DNA of 64,000 nucleotides from Sphingopyxis sp. CCNWLW2. GTDB lineage: Bacteria > Pseudomonadota > Alphaproteobacteria > Sphingomonadales > Sphingomonadaceae. Each line of letters begins with the position of its first letter. Positions within the stretch are counted from its first letter, which is position 1. The notes under the pieces were generated by a model. That model was not told the DNA's origin and did not search any database. It saw only the letters and a program-made list of their open reading frames with translations. The position numbers were made by a program, and so were the translations under genes. This document shows, one piece after another, positions 56,285-64,000 of this stretch. The stretch lies in contig NZ_JBAWKJ010000002.1 in the NCBI RefSeq assembly GCF_037095755.1, forward strand, positions 1,240,001-1,304,000, in the 5' to 3' direction.

Positions 56285-57987
56285 GCATTTTCTCCTGAGA
56301 GCGGGGCGTCGCGCCAGTCGGCGCCGACGGCGGTCAATCCGATGCCGGGATTGAAACGGTTGGTTGGATCGAGATTTCGATAGAAGGCTTCGAGCGCGGG
56401 TTTCGCGCGATATTGACGCCCGACATTATGCTCGGCGGGATATTCGGCGCCGCGAGTTTCGAAGCCTGCGAGGAGCGACGCCTTGACCGTGGCCGGATCG
56501 AAACCCCGCGCCACCAGATAGTCGAGATGAAAGACGTGGCAGAAGAAATGCCCGTAGGCGAGGCGCGCCGCGACCGATCCGTGCGGGGGCGCCTCGTCGG
56601 AGCCATCCCAGGTCCGGGCGCTGCGCGGCAACGCCACGTCGAGCGAGACGAGACCCGCAAACCTCGCAGAGTCAATGGCGAGCCGACGCACCGCCGCGCT
56701 CGCGACCACGAAGCGGTGCAGCATCGCCTTCGCCGCCTCGGCGGGCGAACATTCGAACATGGCCCCCTCATGCGCCGCAAAAGCCTTCTCGATCGCCGAT
56801 CGGGTCCCTGTCACCCCATCGGCTTCGACCCGGAGGATGAGGTGGTGTTCGAAGCGGTCGCGCCACAGGCGAAGCCGGCGCGGCAGGTGCGGCGGGAGAA
56901 GTCTGCCGAGCCGGTAGAGGATCCGGTCAGACAGCGCGTCAACACCGAGACGGCCGCCCAGCGCATCGACCGCAGCCTTGGCCGCATAGAGCGCAGGGAG
57001 CCGTTTCGTCCCGAGAGCGCGGATCGCGTAGAAAATGTCGCGGCCGTAGCGATCGGCGGTATCGAAGGCCTCGCGGTGGATATATTCGGCCAGTATCGGC
57101 AGCGCATCCGGCGCTGCAAGCATCGTACGGCGCAGATCGGTCAGCATCGCAGGATCGTTGGTGCCGACATAGAAGGTGGCGACACCCCGCGAACGCGCAA
57201 AGGTGTCGGTGCGGACAGCGAACACGGCTATCCGTCCAGCGCTTCCCGATGCCTCGTGCAAGCATCGCGGATCGGCGTTGAAGCGGGCCGGTCCCTGCTC
57301 GTCGATCGCGCGAACGCGCGCTTCATATCCGGTGTCCGAGGCGCGCGCCGTGGAATAGGCCGTGACGAAATCACCGCGTTCGAGGCGGTCCAGCATCTCG
57401 AGCGGTTCGCTGCCGAGGTCGACGCCGAGCCGGTTGACCAGCGAAAGCCGGCCTTCCTGATTCAGCCGCGCGTAGAGCGCCATCTCGGTATAGGCAGGTC
57501 CGCGGCGGATCAGAGCCCCCCCGGAATTGTTGCAGATGCCGCCCACCACCGAAGCGCCGAAGCAGGTCGAACCGATCACCGAGTGCGGCTCGCGATCGTG
57601 CGGAGCGAGACGGGCCTCGAGCTCGGAGAGGCTGGTGCCCCCGATCGAGATCGCCTGCCGGGCGTCGTCGAGCAGATGGATCCCGCGAATGCGCGCCGTG
57701 CTGATGATCACCACGGGCCGATCGATCCGCGCGTCGGGCGTCGAGCCACCAGTAAGACCGGTGTTCGCCGCCTGGACGATGATCGCGACATTCGCGCGAA
57801 CCAGCAAGAGGAGCAGGCGCCACATCTGGGCCAGCGTCGCAGGCCGCGCCACCGCAAGAACATCACTCGCGGGGGTACGAAAGCCGCGGCGATAGCGCAG
57901 CGTGTCGTGATCGCGGGTGAGAAGGTGGCGGCGACCGACGACGGCACAAAGGTCGATCAGCAGGCTTCGGCTGGCGGTCACCCGCAT
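56281..57987 (-). CDS. dld: Quinone-dependent D-lactate dehydrogenase (Dld type)
   Basis: A 568-residue peripheral membrane flavoenzyme. The FAD domain has QAANTGLTGGSTPDARID, REPHSVIGSTCFGASVVGG and ICNNSGGALIRRGPAYTEM; the second half is the Dld membrane-binding domain, ending EHNVGRQYRAK and NPGIG. Length and motifs agree with E. coli Dld (571 residues). It oxidises D-lactate, or here perhaps a related D-2-hydroxy acid, to the 2-oxo acid. Embedded in the catabolic operon with 4- and 10-bp overlaps. Confidence 0.9.
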   Translation of the reverse strand: MRVTASRSLLIDLCAVVGRRHLLTRDHDTLRYRRGFRTPASDVLAVARPATLAQMWRLLLLLVRANVAIIVQAANTGLTGGSTPDARIDRPVVIISTARIRGIHLLDDARQAISIGGTSLSELEARLAPHDREPHSVIGSTCFGASVVGGICNNSGGALIRRGPAYTEMALYARLNQEGRLSLVNRLGVDLGSEPLEMLDRLERGDFVTAYSTARASDTGYEARVRAIDEQGPARFNADPRCLHEASGSAGRIAVFAVRTDTFARSRGVATFYVGTNDPAMLTDLRRTMLAAPDALPILAEYIHREAFDTADRYGRDIFYAIRALGTKRLPALYAAKAAVDALGGRLGVDALSDRILYRLGRLLPPHLPRRLRLWRDRFEHHLILRVEADGVTGTRSAIEKAFAAHEGAMFECSPAEAAKAMLHRFVVASAAVRRLAIDSARFAGLVSLDVALPRSARTWDGSDEAPPHGSVAARLAYGHFFCHVFHLDYLVARGFDPATVKASLLAGFETRGAEYPAEHNVGRQYRAKPALEAFYRNLDPTNRFNPGIGLTAVGADWRDAPLSGENA

Positions 57988-58316
57988 TCTTCCAGTACGA
58001 TCTCGAACGTCACGCCGACGGCATTCATGCCGCGAACGAAGCTGCCATGTTCGGCGCGCGTGTCGGGACGGCAGACATAGCCTGTCAACGTCGAGCCGCC
58101 CGCCGCCGCAATCTCGCCAGACAAGCCGGCGACCTCGAGGCCGGGCCCCGAGATCTTCACAAGCTTGCCGTCCCGTTCGAGTACGGCTTCTACGAGACTC
58201 CCGACCGCGCCACGGATGCGGGCACCGGCCATGTCAGCGTCGCGAACCGCGGCTTCAAGCGCTTCGGTTACGTCCTGATTGGGCTGCAGCTTGAGAATGA
58301 TCATGCGGTGCATCAT
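57978..58316 (-). CDS. PPC/DUF296 domain protein, short and degenerate
   Basis: A 112-residue protein of the PPC (plant and prokaryote conserved, DUF296) fold. It has RMIILKLQPNQDVTEALEAA, RIRGAVGSLVEAVLE and GPGLEVAGLSGEIA. The His-rich metal motif of the family is replaced (GYVCRPDTRAEHGSFVRG), so metal binding is probably lost. It starts with two ATGs at 58316 that overlap the preceding PPC gene (ATGA). Role unknown; PPC proteins form trimers and may pair with the other copy. Confidence 0.8.
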   Translation of the reverse strand: MMHRMIILKLQPNQDVTEALEAAVRDADMAGARIRGAVGSLVEAVLERDGKLVKISGPGLEVAGLSGEIAAAGGSTLTGYVCRPDTRAEHGSFVRGMNAVGVTFEIVLEECG

Positions 58317-58855
58317 GCCGGCTCCGGATGGAAGATGATGAAGTTCGTCTCGTCGTCATGCCGGCGCGCGAACCGCGCGCCGTTCAACAGCGTCAAGTCG
58401 AGCATCATGCCCCCGGGACCGGCGATCGCCTTGCCGGCGATCAGGTGTCCGCCAACGGTCTGAAGCGAAGCGTCACAGAACACGGCATGACAATGTGTCG
58501 TTCGGCGCCCGTCCTCGTCGACGCCGACAATCCCCGCCCCGCCGACGACCCGAGCAGGCGCGGTGATTTCGAATGGGCCGTGAAATGTCATCGGGGTGTC
58601 GCTGCCGCGACCGCCCGTCATCAACGTCAACGACGCGAGCGTTCCCGACAGGAGCGTGAAGGTTCCGCCGAGCGCGCCTTCCGCGTCCAGCAAGGCATGG
58701 ATCGCAGTGAAGATATCCTCCCCCTCGGCGAGATCGATCGACCGTCGGGTCGCGTCTGGAACCGCTGTCCACACCATGCGTGCCGCGTTGGGCGCACCGG
58801 GGTGCTCGACGACCAGCATGGGGCCCGCCATCGATCCCGTCGCGGTGGATATCAT
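58313..58855 (-). CDS. PPC/DUF296 domain protein, intact
   Basis: About 180 residues. The C-terminal PPC domain has the family signature THCHAVFCDASLQTVGGHLI, with the two His of HxH and GGHL. The N-terminal 50 residues resemble a second, weaker half (EGEDIFTAIHALLDAEGAL). GGGAG at 58861-58865 favours the ATG at 58855 (or 58858) over the ATG at 58870. It is the first gene of the five-gene operon and is divergent from iclR. In plants the fold binds DNA with an AT-hook; no AT-hook is seen here. Confidence 0.82.
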   Translation of the reverse strand: MISTATGSMAGPMLVVEHPGAPNAARMVWTAVPDATRRSIDLAEGEDIFTAIHALLDAEGALGGTFTLLSGTLASLTLMTGGRGSDTPMTFHGPFEITAPARVVGGAGIVGVDEDGRRTTHCHAVFCDASLQTVGGHLIAGKAIAGPGGMMLDLTLLNGARFARRHDDETNFIIFHPEPA

Positions 58856-58937
58856 CATCTCTCCCTTCATCTTGTGGAGGAAATGCTAGGCGAGCGGGCT
58901 GCCGGCATGAATTCGCTTGCGCAGCGCGACCGGCATG

Positions 58938-58974
58938 TTGAACATATATTCAAACCTGAAGATCAATTATTGAA
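58938..58974. promoter_or_regulatory. Putative IclR operator between the PPC operon and iclR
   Basis: TTGAA (58938-58942) and TTCAA (58949-58953) form an inverted repeat around CATATA; a third TTGAA lies at 58970-58974. The spacing suits a dimeric IclR protein, and the position, 15 bp before the iclR start, would allow autoregulation and control of the divergent operon. Confidence 0.4.
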
Positions 58975-58988
58975 CCGGGAGCGCAGAG

Positions 58989-59774
58989 ATGGAAGGCGGA
59001 TCGAAGACGATCGACCGGGTGGGCTCCATACTTCGCGCGTTCGAGAATGGTCCCGAGGGGGGCATGACGTCGCGCGAGGTCGCCGAGGCGACGACGTTCG
59101 ACAAGGCGACGGCGTACCGCGCCCTCGTGTCCATGGCCCGCATCGGGCTGGTCGATCACGATCCCAAGAGCCGCAAGTACCGGCTTGGCGCCTATCTCTT
59201 CAGCCTCGGTGCGATCGCCGCGCGCCGTTTCTCGCTGCTGTCGCACGCCCGCGAGGTTATCGCCATGCTCGCGCGCGAGACCGGCGACACGGTATTCCTC
59301 TCTGTCCGCAACAAATATGACTCGGTCTGCATCGACTGCGCGATCGGAAGCTATCCGATCCGGGCGCAGACACTGTCTGTCGGCGAGAGCGTCCCGCTCG
59401 GCGTCAGCACCGCGGGCGTCGCGATGCTGTCGACAATGAGCGAGGAAGAGGTAAGGCATGCGATCCAGTATAATGCCGTCGCCATTTCGCGCTTCCGGAC
59501 CGTCAAGCCCGACCAGATCTATGAGCATGTCAACCGGGCGCGCGAGCTCGGATATTCGCTTTATACCGGACAGATCATCGCCGGCATGGCGGGGCTCGGG
59601 CGCCCGATCCGCGACGTGCATGGGCGCGGTCTCGCGGTTATCAGCGTCACCGCCCTGATCGACCGGATGGGCGAGGGCCGGGTCAAGATGATCGACGGCC
59701 TGCTCAGCGAAGCCATTGCGGAGATCGAACAGCGCGCGCTTCTGATCGGGAACCGCCTCGAGACCTTTGCGTGA
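58989..59774 (+). CDS. IclR family transcriptional regulator
   Basis: A 261-residue regulator. An N-terminal winged helix (SREVAEATTFDKATAYRALV) is followed by the GAF-like effector domain (LARETGDTVFLSVRNKYDSV and later ISVTALIDRM). The family commonly controls aromatic and lactone catabolism. It sits between the two minus-strand operons, 20 bp short of the SDR gene end, and is the obvious regulator of both. GGGAGCG precedes the ATG. Confidence 0.92.
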   Translation: MEGGSKTIDRVGSILRAFENGPEGGMTSREVAEATTFDKATAYRALVSMARIGLVDHDPKSRKYRLGAYLFSLGAIAARRFSLLSHAREVIAMLARETGDTVFLSVRNKYDSVCIDCAIGSYPIRAQTLSVGESVPLGVSTAGVAMLSTMSEEEVRHAIQYNAVAISRFRTVKPDQIYEHVNRARELGYSLYTGQIIAGMAGLGRPIRDVHGRGLAVISVTALIDRMGEGRVKMIDGLLSEAIAEIEQRALLIGNRLETFA

Positions 59775-59793
59775 TGCCGAAATTCGGCTCCGT

Positions 59794-60585
59794 TCAGGCC
59801 CGGCGCGACAATCCGCCGTCGACCACGAGCAGATGGCCGTTGATATAGCGGGCTTCCTCGGACGCGAGGAACACCGCAGCATGCGCGACGTCCCAGACAT
59901 TGCCCTGCGAACCTGTCGGACTGCGGCGGTCGCGCGCCGCGACATCGTCCGCCGAGGCGAGGCTGCGACCCATTTCGGTGTCGAGCAGACCGGGTAGGAT
60001 CGCGTTGGCACGAACGCCCCGCGCGGCATATTCGAGCGCGACGGAGACGGTGAGCTGGTCGAGTGCGGCCTTGGACGTATTGTAGATGGGGTAATTGATC
60101 CCGGTGTGACGGATCGAGGCGATACTCGATACGTTCACGATCGACCCTCGCGAGCGCAGCAGATGCTCCATCGCGATCCGCATCGTGGTCGCTGCGCCGA
60201 TGCAATTGACCGCAAGGCCATGCGCCCAGTCGGTTGCGGAAAAGGACGTGAACTCGCCGGTCATCGGCACGCCGACATTATTGTGGAGGATATCGATCGA
60301 TCCGAGAGCGCCCGATACCTCGGCAATCGCGTGCGCCACCGACGCTTCGTCGAGGATATTCGCGGTAATCGCGAGCGCACCGTCGATACGATCGGCGGTA
60401 CGCTGGGCATTTTCCCGCCGCGCGTCGACGATGGCGACGCGAGCGCCAGCTGCGGCATAGGCAAGCGCCGCCGCCTGCCCGACCCCGGTTCCAACCTCGC
60501 CGCCGCCGCCGCCGAAGACGATCGCGCGCTTGCCGGCAAGCCGATCGCTTTGTCGCAAACAGGGAAAATTTCCGGCGTCAGCCAT
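59794..60585 (-). CDS. Short-chain dehydrogenase/reductase 1
   Basis: About 263 residues. The Rossmann loop is unusual: FGGGGGEVGTGVGQAAA instead of TGxxxGIG. HNNVGVPM stands for NNAG; the catalytic Ser is in VNVSSIAS, and Tyr and Lys in YNTSKAALD. ATG 60585 overlaps the next SDR end by 8 bp; an in-frame ATG at 60624 is less likely. NAD(P)-dependent oxidation of a hydroxyl group, possibly a 3-hydroxyacyl-CoA or ring alcohol. Confidence 0.9.
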   Translation of the reverse strand: MADAGNFPCLRQSDRLAGKRAIVFGGGGGEVGTGVGQAAALAYAAAGARVAIVDARRENAQRTADRIDGALAITANILDEASVAHAIAEVSGALGSIDILHNNVGVPMTGEFTSFSATDWAHGLAVNCIGAATTMRIAMEHLLRSRGSIVNVSSIASIRHTGINYPIYNTSKAALDQLTVSVALEYAARGVRANAILPGLLDTEMGRSLASADDVAARDRRSPTGSQGNVWDVAHAAVFLASEEARYINGHLLVVDGGLSRRA

Positions 60586-61339
60586 GCGCGCTGGCCGGCA
60601 GACCGGCAATCGTGAAACCGCCATCGACGCACAGCGTCTGCCCCGTCATGTAGCCCGACTTTGTTCCGTCCAGGAGGAACAGGATGACACTGGCCACTTC
60701 CGGCGGCAGCCCGTAGCGCCGCATCGGCACAAGCGAGGTCCATTGCCCTCGAACCGCATCTCCGTGAACCCGTGTCGCCAGCGGGGTCTCGATCGGTCCG
60801 GGAGCGACCGCGTTGACCCGGATCGCATGGTCGGCCCATTCCGCCGCCAGCACGCGGGTCAATGCATCGAGACCACCTTTCGAGGCGCCATAGGCGGCGC
60901 GCCCTGCGTTGCCGCGAATTCCCGATACCGAGGTGATATTGACGATCGATCCGCCGGCGCCGGCGGCCATTTGCCGGGCCGCCTCGCGTGCCACAACGAA
61001 ATTTCCGACAAGATTGACCTCCAGTAGCTGGCGAAACGCCGACGCATCGGTGTCCATCGCCGAGAGATTGCGCCCCGTTCCGGCTGAATTGACGACGCCG
61101 CCGATCGGCCCGAGCGCCGCGATGCCGCGATCGATGACAGCCGCAACTTCCAGCTCGTCCGTCACATCGAGTAGCTCGCAGTGAAGGTGCGGCTCGCCTC
61201 GCGCACGCAGCATGGCAAGGGCACCTCCATCACGGTCCGCCGCGACGACCTTGTGGCCGCCCGCAAGGAGCGTCTCGACCGTCGCGAGACCAATTCCCGA
61301 CGCGGCACCGGTGACCAACGTCGCCAATTCGAGCGTCAT
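60578..61339 (-). CDS. Short-chain dehydrogenase/reductase 2
   Basis: A 253-residue classical SDR. TGAASGIGLATVE (cofactor loop), VNSAGTG, the Ser in VNITSVSGI, and YGASKGGLDAL (Tyr, Lys) are in order. The Asp after the second strand (AADRDGGAL) favours NAD over NADP. It is the middle gene of the hydrolase-SDR-SDR run, with a 4-bp overlap with the hydrolase. Confidence 0.92.
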   Translation of the reverse strand: MTLELATLVTGAASGIGLATVETLLAGGHKVVAADRDGGALAMLRARGEPHLHCELLDVTDELEVAAVIDRGIAALGPIGGVVNSAGTGRNLSAMDTDASAFRQLLEVNLVGNFVVAREAARQMAAGAGGSIVNITSVSGIRGNAGRAAYGASKGGLDALTRVLAAEWADHAIRVNAVAPGPIETPLATRVHGDAVRGQWTSLVPMRRYGLPPEVASVILFLLDGTKSGYMTGQTLCVDGGFTIAGLPASAHG

Positions 61340-62220
61340 CGGCCGTCGCTCTCATTCAGGAAATCGCGGATGACATCGCTGAAAACTTCGGGCGCCTCGA
61401 GGAAAGGGAAATGCGCGCCTCCCTCGGCCTCCGAAAATTCACGATAGCACGCGCCCGCGATCCGGCTCTGGATGAAACGCTGCGAGCGGGGCGGAACATG
61501 ACTGACCGTGCCTCCCGTCACCAGCGTCGGCCGATCAATGCGCGCCAGGGTATCGCGCCAGTCGTTGGTGCTGTGGCTGAGGAGAAGTCCGGCGGCGACC
61601 GAGCTCGGCGTCCTGCCATTCTCCGCCAGGATCCAGTCAAAGAGTTCGGGCGAAATGCCCGGCGTCACCATGCTGCGCACGAAGCCTGCGCGGCTCTCCT
61701 CGCCTGCCGGCGAGCGCAAGGCGGCGCACAGGTCGCCGAGACTGCCGGGGGTGAACAAAGCACCGCAATCGGCCACTTCGTCCTCGTCCATGTCCGGCAT
61801 GGCGAGAAGCATCGACGGCTGATCGACGAAAATGAACTTGTCGACCAGCGCGGTGCCGAAGAGATCGACATAGGCCCATAGGACCGACGCACCCATGGAC
61901 CAGCCGAGAAGGCTGAAGCGCGCTAGGCCGAGCTGGCCGACAAGTTCTTCGATATCCTTCGCAAGGCGCGCCATGCGGAGCCCCTTCCCCGGATCCGGTG
62001 ACAGGCCGTGCCCGCGAACATCGGGCACGATCACGGTGAAGGCATCCGAGAGGCTATCCAGCTGATGCTGGAACATCGCTCCCGATTGCGACCAGCCATG
62101 AACCATGACGAGCGCCGGCCCCGTCCCTTTCGTCCGATAGGCAATCCTTGCCCCATCCGACAGGGTGATCCAGCCTGCTGGTTCGGATGGCAGGGGCGGC
62201 CCCTGGCGAGCGCTCGTCAT
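61336..62220 (-). CDS. Alpha/beta hydrolase (Ser nucleophile)
   Basis: A 294-residue hydrolase. The oxyanion motif is VHGWSQSGAMFQHQL, the nucleophile is Ser in LLGWSMGASVL, and the catalytic His is probably in AEGGAHFPFLEAP near the end. Such enzymes cleave esters, lactones or C-C bonds of ring-cleavage products. It overlaps the SDR gene by 4 bp and lies 24 bp after the TonB-receptor gene, so import and hydrolysis are likely coexpressed. Confidence 0.88.
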   Translation of the reverse strand: MTSARQGPPLPSEPAGWITLSDGARIAYRTKGTGPALVMVHGWSQSGAMFQHQLDSLSDAFTVIVPDVRGHGLSPDPGKGLRMARLAKDIEELVGQLGLARFSLLGWSMGASVLWAYVDLFGTALVDKFIFVDQPSMLLAMPDMDEDEVADCGALFTPGSLGDLCAALRSPAGEESRAGFVRSMVTPGISPELFDWILAENGRTPSSVAAGLLLSHSTNDWRDTLARIDRPTLVTGGTVSHVPPRSQRFIQSRIAGACYREFSEAEGGAHFPFLEAPEVFSDVIRDFLNESDGR

Positions 62221-62244
62221 ATCTGTTCCCTCCCGGCGCGCGGC

Positions 62245-64000
62245 TTAGAAATTCACGGTGATTTCGGCACCGAATTCGCGCGGACGGCCATAATAGGCTT
62301 CGTACATCGAGAAGGTACTCGCGATATCGAGCCCCGAGACGATGTACTTCTTGTCGAACAGGTTGGTCGCGAACACGGCAAAGGTGACCTTCTCATTCGG
62401 GAGCGTGTAGGCGATCCGGCCGTTCACTACCGCATACCCCGGCTGCGCGATCGCCTCGACATTGTTCGGATCCTTGTAGGTTTTCGAACGGTAGGACACG
62501 TCGGCGCGGAGGTAGAGATCGCCTCCGCCGATGTCGGCATGCTGCTCGATCGATCCGTTGAGCGAGATCTTCGCCGTCTCGGGAAGCTTCGCGCTGAGCG
62601 GGAAGGATACGCCGGGATCGAGTTGGCGATATTCGCCATCGAGGTAGCTGAGCCCTCCCGCAACGCGCGTCCCGCTATCCAGCCGGATCGTGAGTTCGGC
62701 CTCGATACCGCGGATGCGTGCCGACCCGGCATTCTGGACGACCGGCTGCGGCGCCCCGCTGCTGTCCGCCTGGACGGATGTCAGCTGGAGGTTCGAATAA
62801 TCACTCTGGAAAGCGTCGATATTGAAAGTGGCCCGGCGGTCGAAGAGGTTGGTCTTGAGTCCGATTTCATAGGCCTTGAGGCGCTCGGGCAGATAACGCT
62901 TCAGCGACTGCTGACTAAACAGGCGCGGCGTCCAGCCGCCGGTCTTGAAGCCGTCCGAATAGGAGGCATAGACCATGACGTCGTCGCTGATGTCGTAAGC
63001 CAGCGAAGCCATCGGCGTGAAGACATTGTCGGTGGATTTGCACTCGATGAAGACGCCCGTCACATCGACGCCCGGACAGGTATATTCGCGCGGCTGTTCG
63101 AGGAAGAACCAGCGATTGCGGAAGTTCCGCTTTTCCTTGCTGTACCGTCCGCCGACCGTGAGATGCAGCTCGGGCGTGATGTCGAACGTTCCCTGACCGA
63201 AGATCGCATAGCTGTCGCCCTTCAACCGCCCGAGCGAACGGGCGTTGAAGTCGATCGGGATCGAGGTGTTGATCAGGCCGTCCCAGAGCTTAGCGATGAT
63301 CCGGTTCTCGAGATCCTGATGCATGTAATAGAGACCCGCGGTCCATTTGAACCGGTCGCCGAACGAGGAGCCGTTGAACTGGATTTCCTGAGAGAATTGA
63401 CCGTTGTCGTCATAGCTCGTGGTCTCGACCAGCGCGTAGGGCGAACTGTCGCCGTCGCGCCCGGCAAAGCCCTTGACGCCGCGATAGGCGGTGATGGACT
63501 TGATCGAGATATCGGGCGTCACTTCGAAGGTCGCGACCCCGGCGACGCCCCAGACGTCATAATGGTCGGCATTTGGCCCGGTTGCGCCGACGGCACCCGG
63601 CGCCGTGGCCCAGCGCCCGTCGAACTGCGAGTTCGCCGGCAGGCCAAGTTGCGCATTGATCGTCGGATAATATTCGGCGTTGAGCGCATCGACCAGCGGG
63701 CTCGCGCCCGCCGCATAACCGATGTTGCCGCCATAACCCATATGCTGGCGGATGCGGGTATAGTCCGCCGAGAGCGTGATATCGACGCCGCCCGATGGCG
63801 CCCAGCGCAGCACGCCGCGCACGGCGTCCTGGTTGATATTGCCCTGCCCCTCGCCGTCCTGGTCGAGATAGCGTTTCTGAAGATCGTCGGTATTGCGGCT
63901 CGAAGCCGAGATGCGCAACGCAAGCGTATTCCCCAAGGGAATATTGGCGCTTCCCGCGATATCGAGGCGCTTGTACGAGCCGCCCGTGATCGAGAGCTTG
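62245..64000 (-). CDS. TonB-dependent receptor (N-terminus beyond window)
   Basis: The visible 585 codons are the barrel part of an outer-membrane active transporter. GGSYKRLDIAGSANIPLGNT at the window edge leads into alternating strands, and the protein ends EFGAEITVNF with the terminal Phe. YGRPREFGAEI is typical of sphingomonad receptors linked to catabolic loci. The frame is open through base 64000, so the plug and signal peptide are upstream. It is first in line of a receptor-hydrolase-SDR-SDR operon. Confidence 0.92.
   Translation of the reverse strand, partial: KLSITGGSYKRLDIAGSANIPLGNTLALRISASSRNTDDLQKRYLDQDGEGQGNINQDAVRGVLRWAPSGGVDITLSADYTRIRQHMGYGGNIGYAAGASPLVDALNAEYYPTINAQLGLPANSQFDGRWATAPGAVGATGPNADHYDVWGVAGVATFEVTPDISIKSITAYRGVKGFAGRDGDSSPYALVETTSYDDNGQFSQEIQFNGSSFGDRFKWTAGLYYMHQDLENRIIAKLWDGLINTSIPIDFNARSLGRLKGDSYAIFGQGTFDITPELHLTVGGRYSKEKRNFRNRWFFLEQPREYTCPGVDVTGVFIECKSTDNVFTPMASLAYDISDDVMVYASYSDGFKTGGWTPRLFSQQSLKRYLPERLKAYEIGLKTNLFDRRATFNIDAFQSDYSNLQLTSVQADSSGAPQPVVQNAGSARIRGIEAELTIRLDSGTRVAGGLSYLDGEYRQLDPGVSFPLSAKLPETAKISLNGSIEQHADIGGGDLYLRADVSYRSKTYKDPNNVEAIAQPGYAVVNGRIAYTLPNEKVTFAVFATNLFDKKYIVSGLDIASTFSMYEAYYGRPREFGAEITVNF

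Overview
The window is a high-GC alphaproteobacterial chromosome segment. Its gene content fits the Sphingomonadales, most likely a Sphingopyxis- or Sphingomonas-like organism. The signs are SufT/SufA, large TonB-dependent receptors, a flavin halogenase of the TonB-associated type, the cobaltochelatase pair CobS/CobT, the PlcP/Agt lipid-remodelling pair, and hairpin intergenic repeats built on CGTCATCCCGG-like arms. This is a judgement from recognised families, not from a search.

Layout. 1-1000 is the end of a suf iron-sulfur assembly operon (sufS end, sufT, sufA). 1050-9150 is mixed: an MddA-like membrane methyltransferase, an extensin-like protein, a flavin-dependent halogenase, a cation/proton antiporter, a Phd/PIN toxin-antitoxin pair, a GFA-fold protein, a glutathione S-transferase relic and a cytochrome P450. 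9300-14750 holds a repetitive lipoprotein and three secondary transporters in a row. 14754-22921 is mostly housekeeping (aroC, GNAT, fabI, YihY, a DnaJ-like chaperone, pdxH, PhzF, a serine hydrolase). A 266-bp nested palindrome lies between fabI and yihY. 22924-34900 contains an AraC regulator, an epoxide-hydrolase-like enzyme, pirin, cupin, BolA, a J-domain protein, cobS, a DUF900 lipoprotein esterase, an MFS transporter with a coupled 43-residue membrane peptide, cobT, and a LysR/cupin pair. 34932-37494 is a tightly overlapped operon of three exported proteins, including an M48 peptidase. 37811-47360 carries acetolactate synthase, aldehyde dehydrogenase, the plcP-agt pair, a TonB-dependent receptor and guaA.

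Just past the 3' end of guaA, a known integration hotspot, sit a complete tyrosine integrase and an AlpA-type regulator. This marks the left end of an integrated element whose right end is not recognisable here. Behind it lie an exported Cys-containing protein, an I78-type protease inhibitor lipoprotein, and a LysR / DUF1857 / Old Yellow Enzyme module with a decayed SRPBCC gene.

The last 10 kb (53556-64000) looks like one catabolic locus built of two tightly overlapped operons around an iclR gene. One operon encodes two PPC/DUF296 proteins, a Dld-type D-lactate dehydrogenase, an SCP-x-like thiolase and an acyl-CoA ligase. The other encodes a TonB-dependent receptor, an alpha/beta hydrolase and two short-chain dehydrogenases. 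The set suggests uptake, ester cleavage, alcohol oxidation, CoA activation and thiolytic cleavage of an unknown substrate, with oxidation of a 2-hydroxy acid. It is the best candidate here for an undescribed pathway.

No tRNA, rRNA or CRISPR array was recognised.
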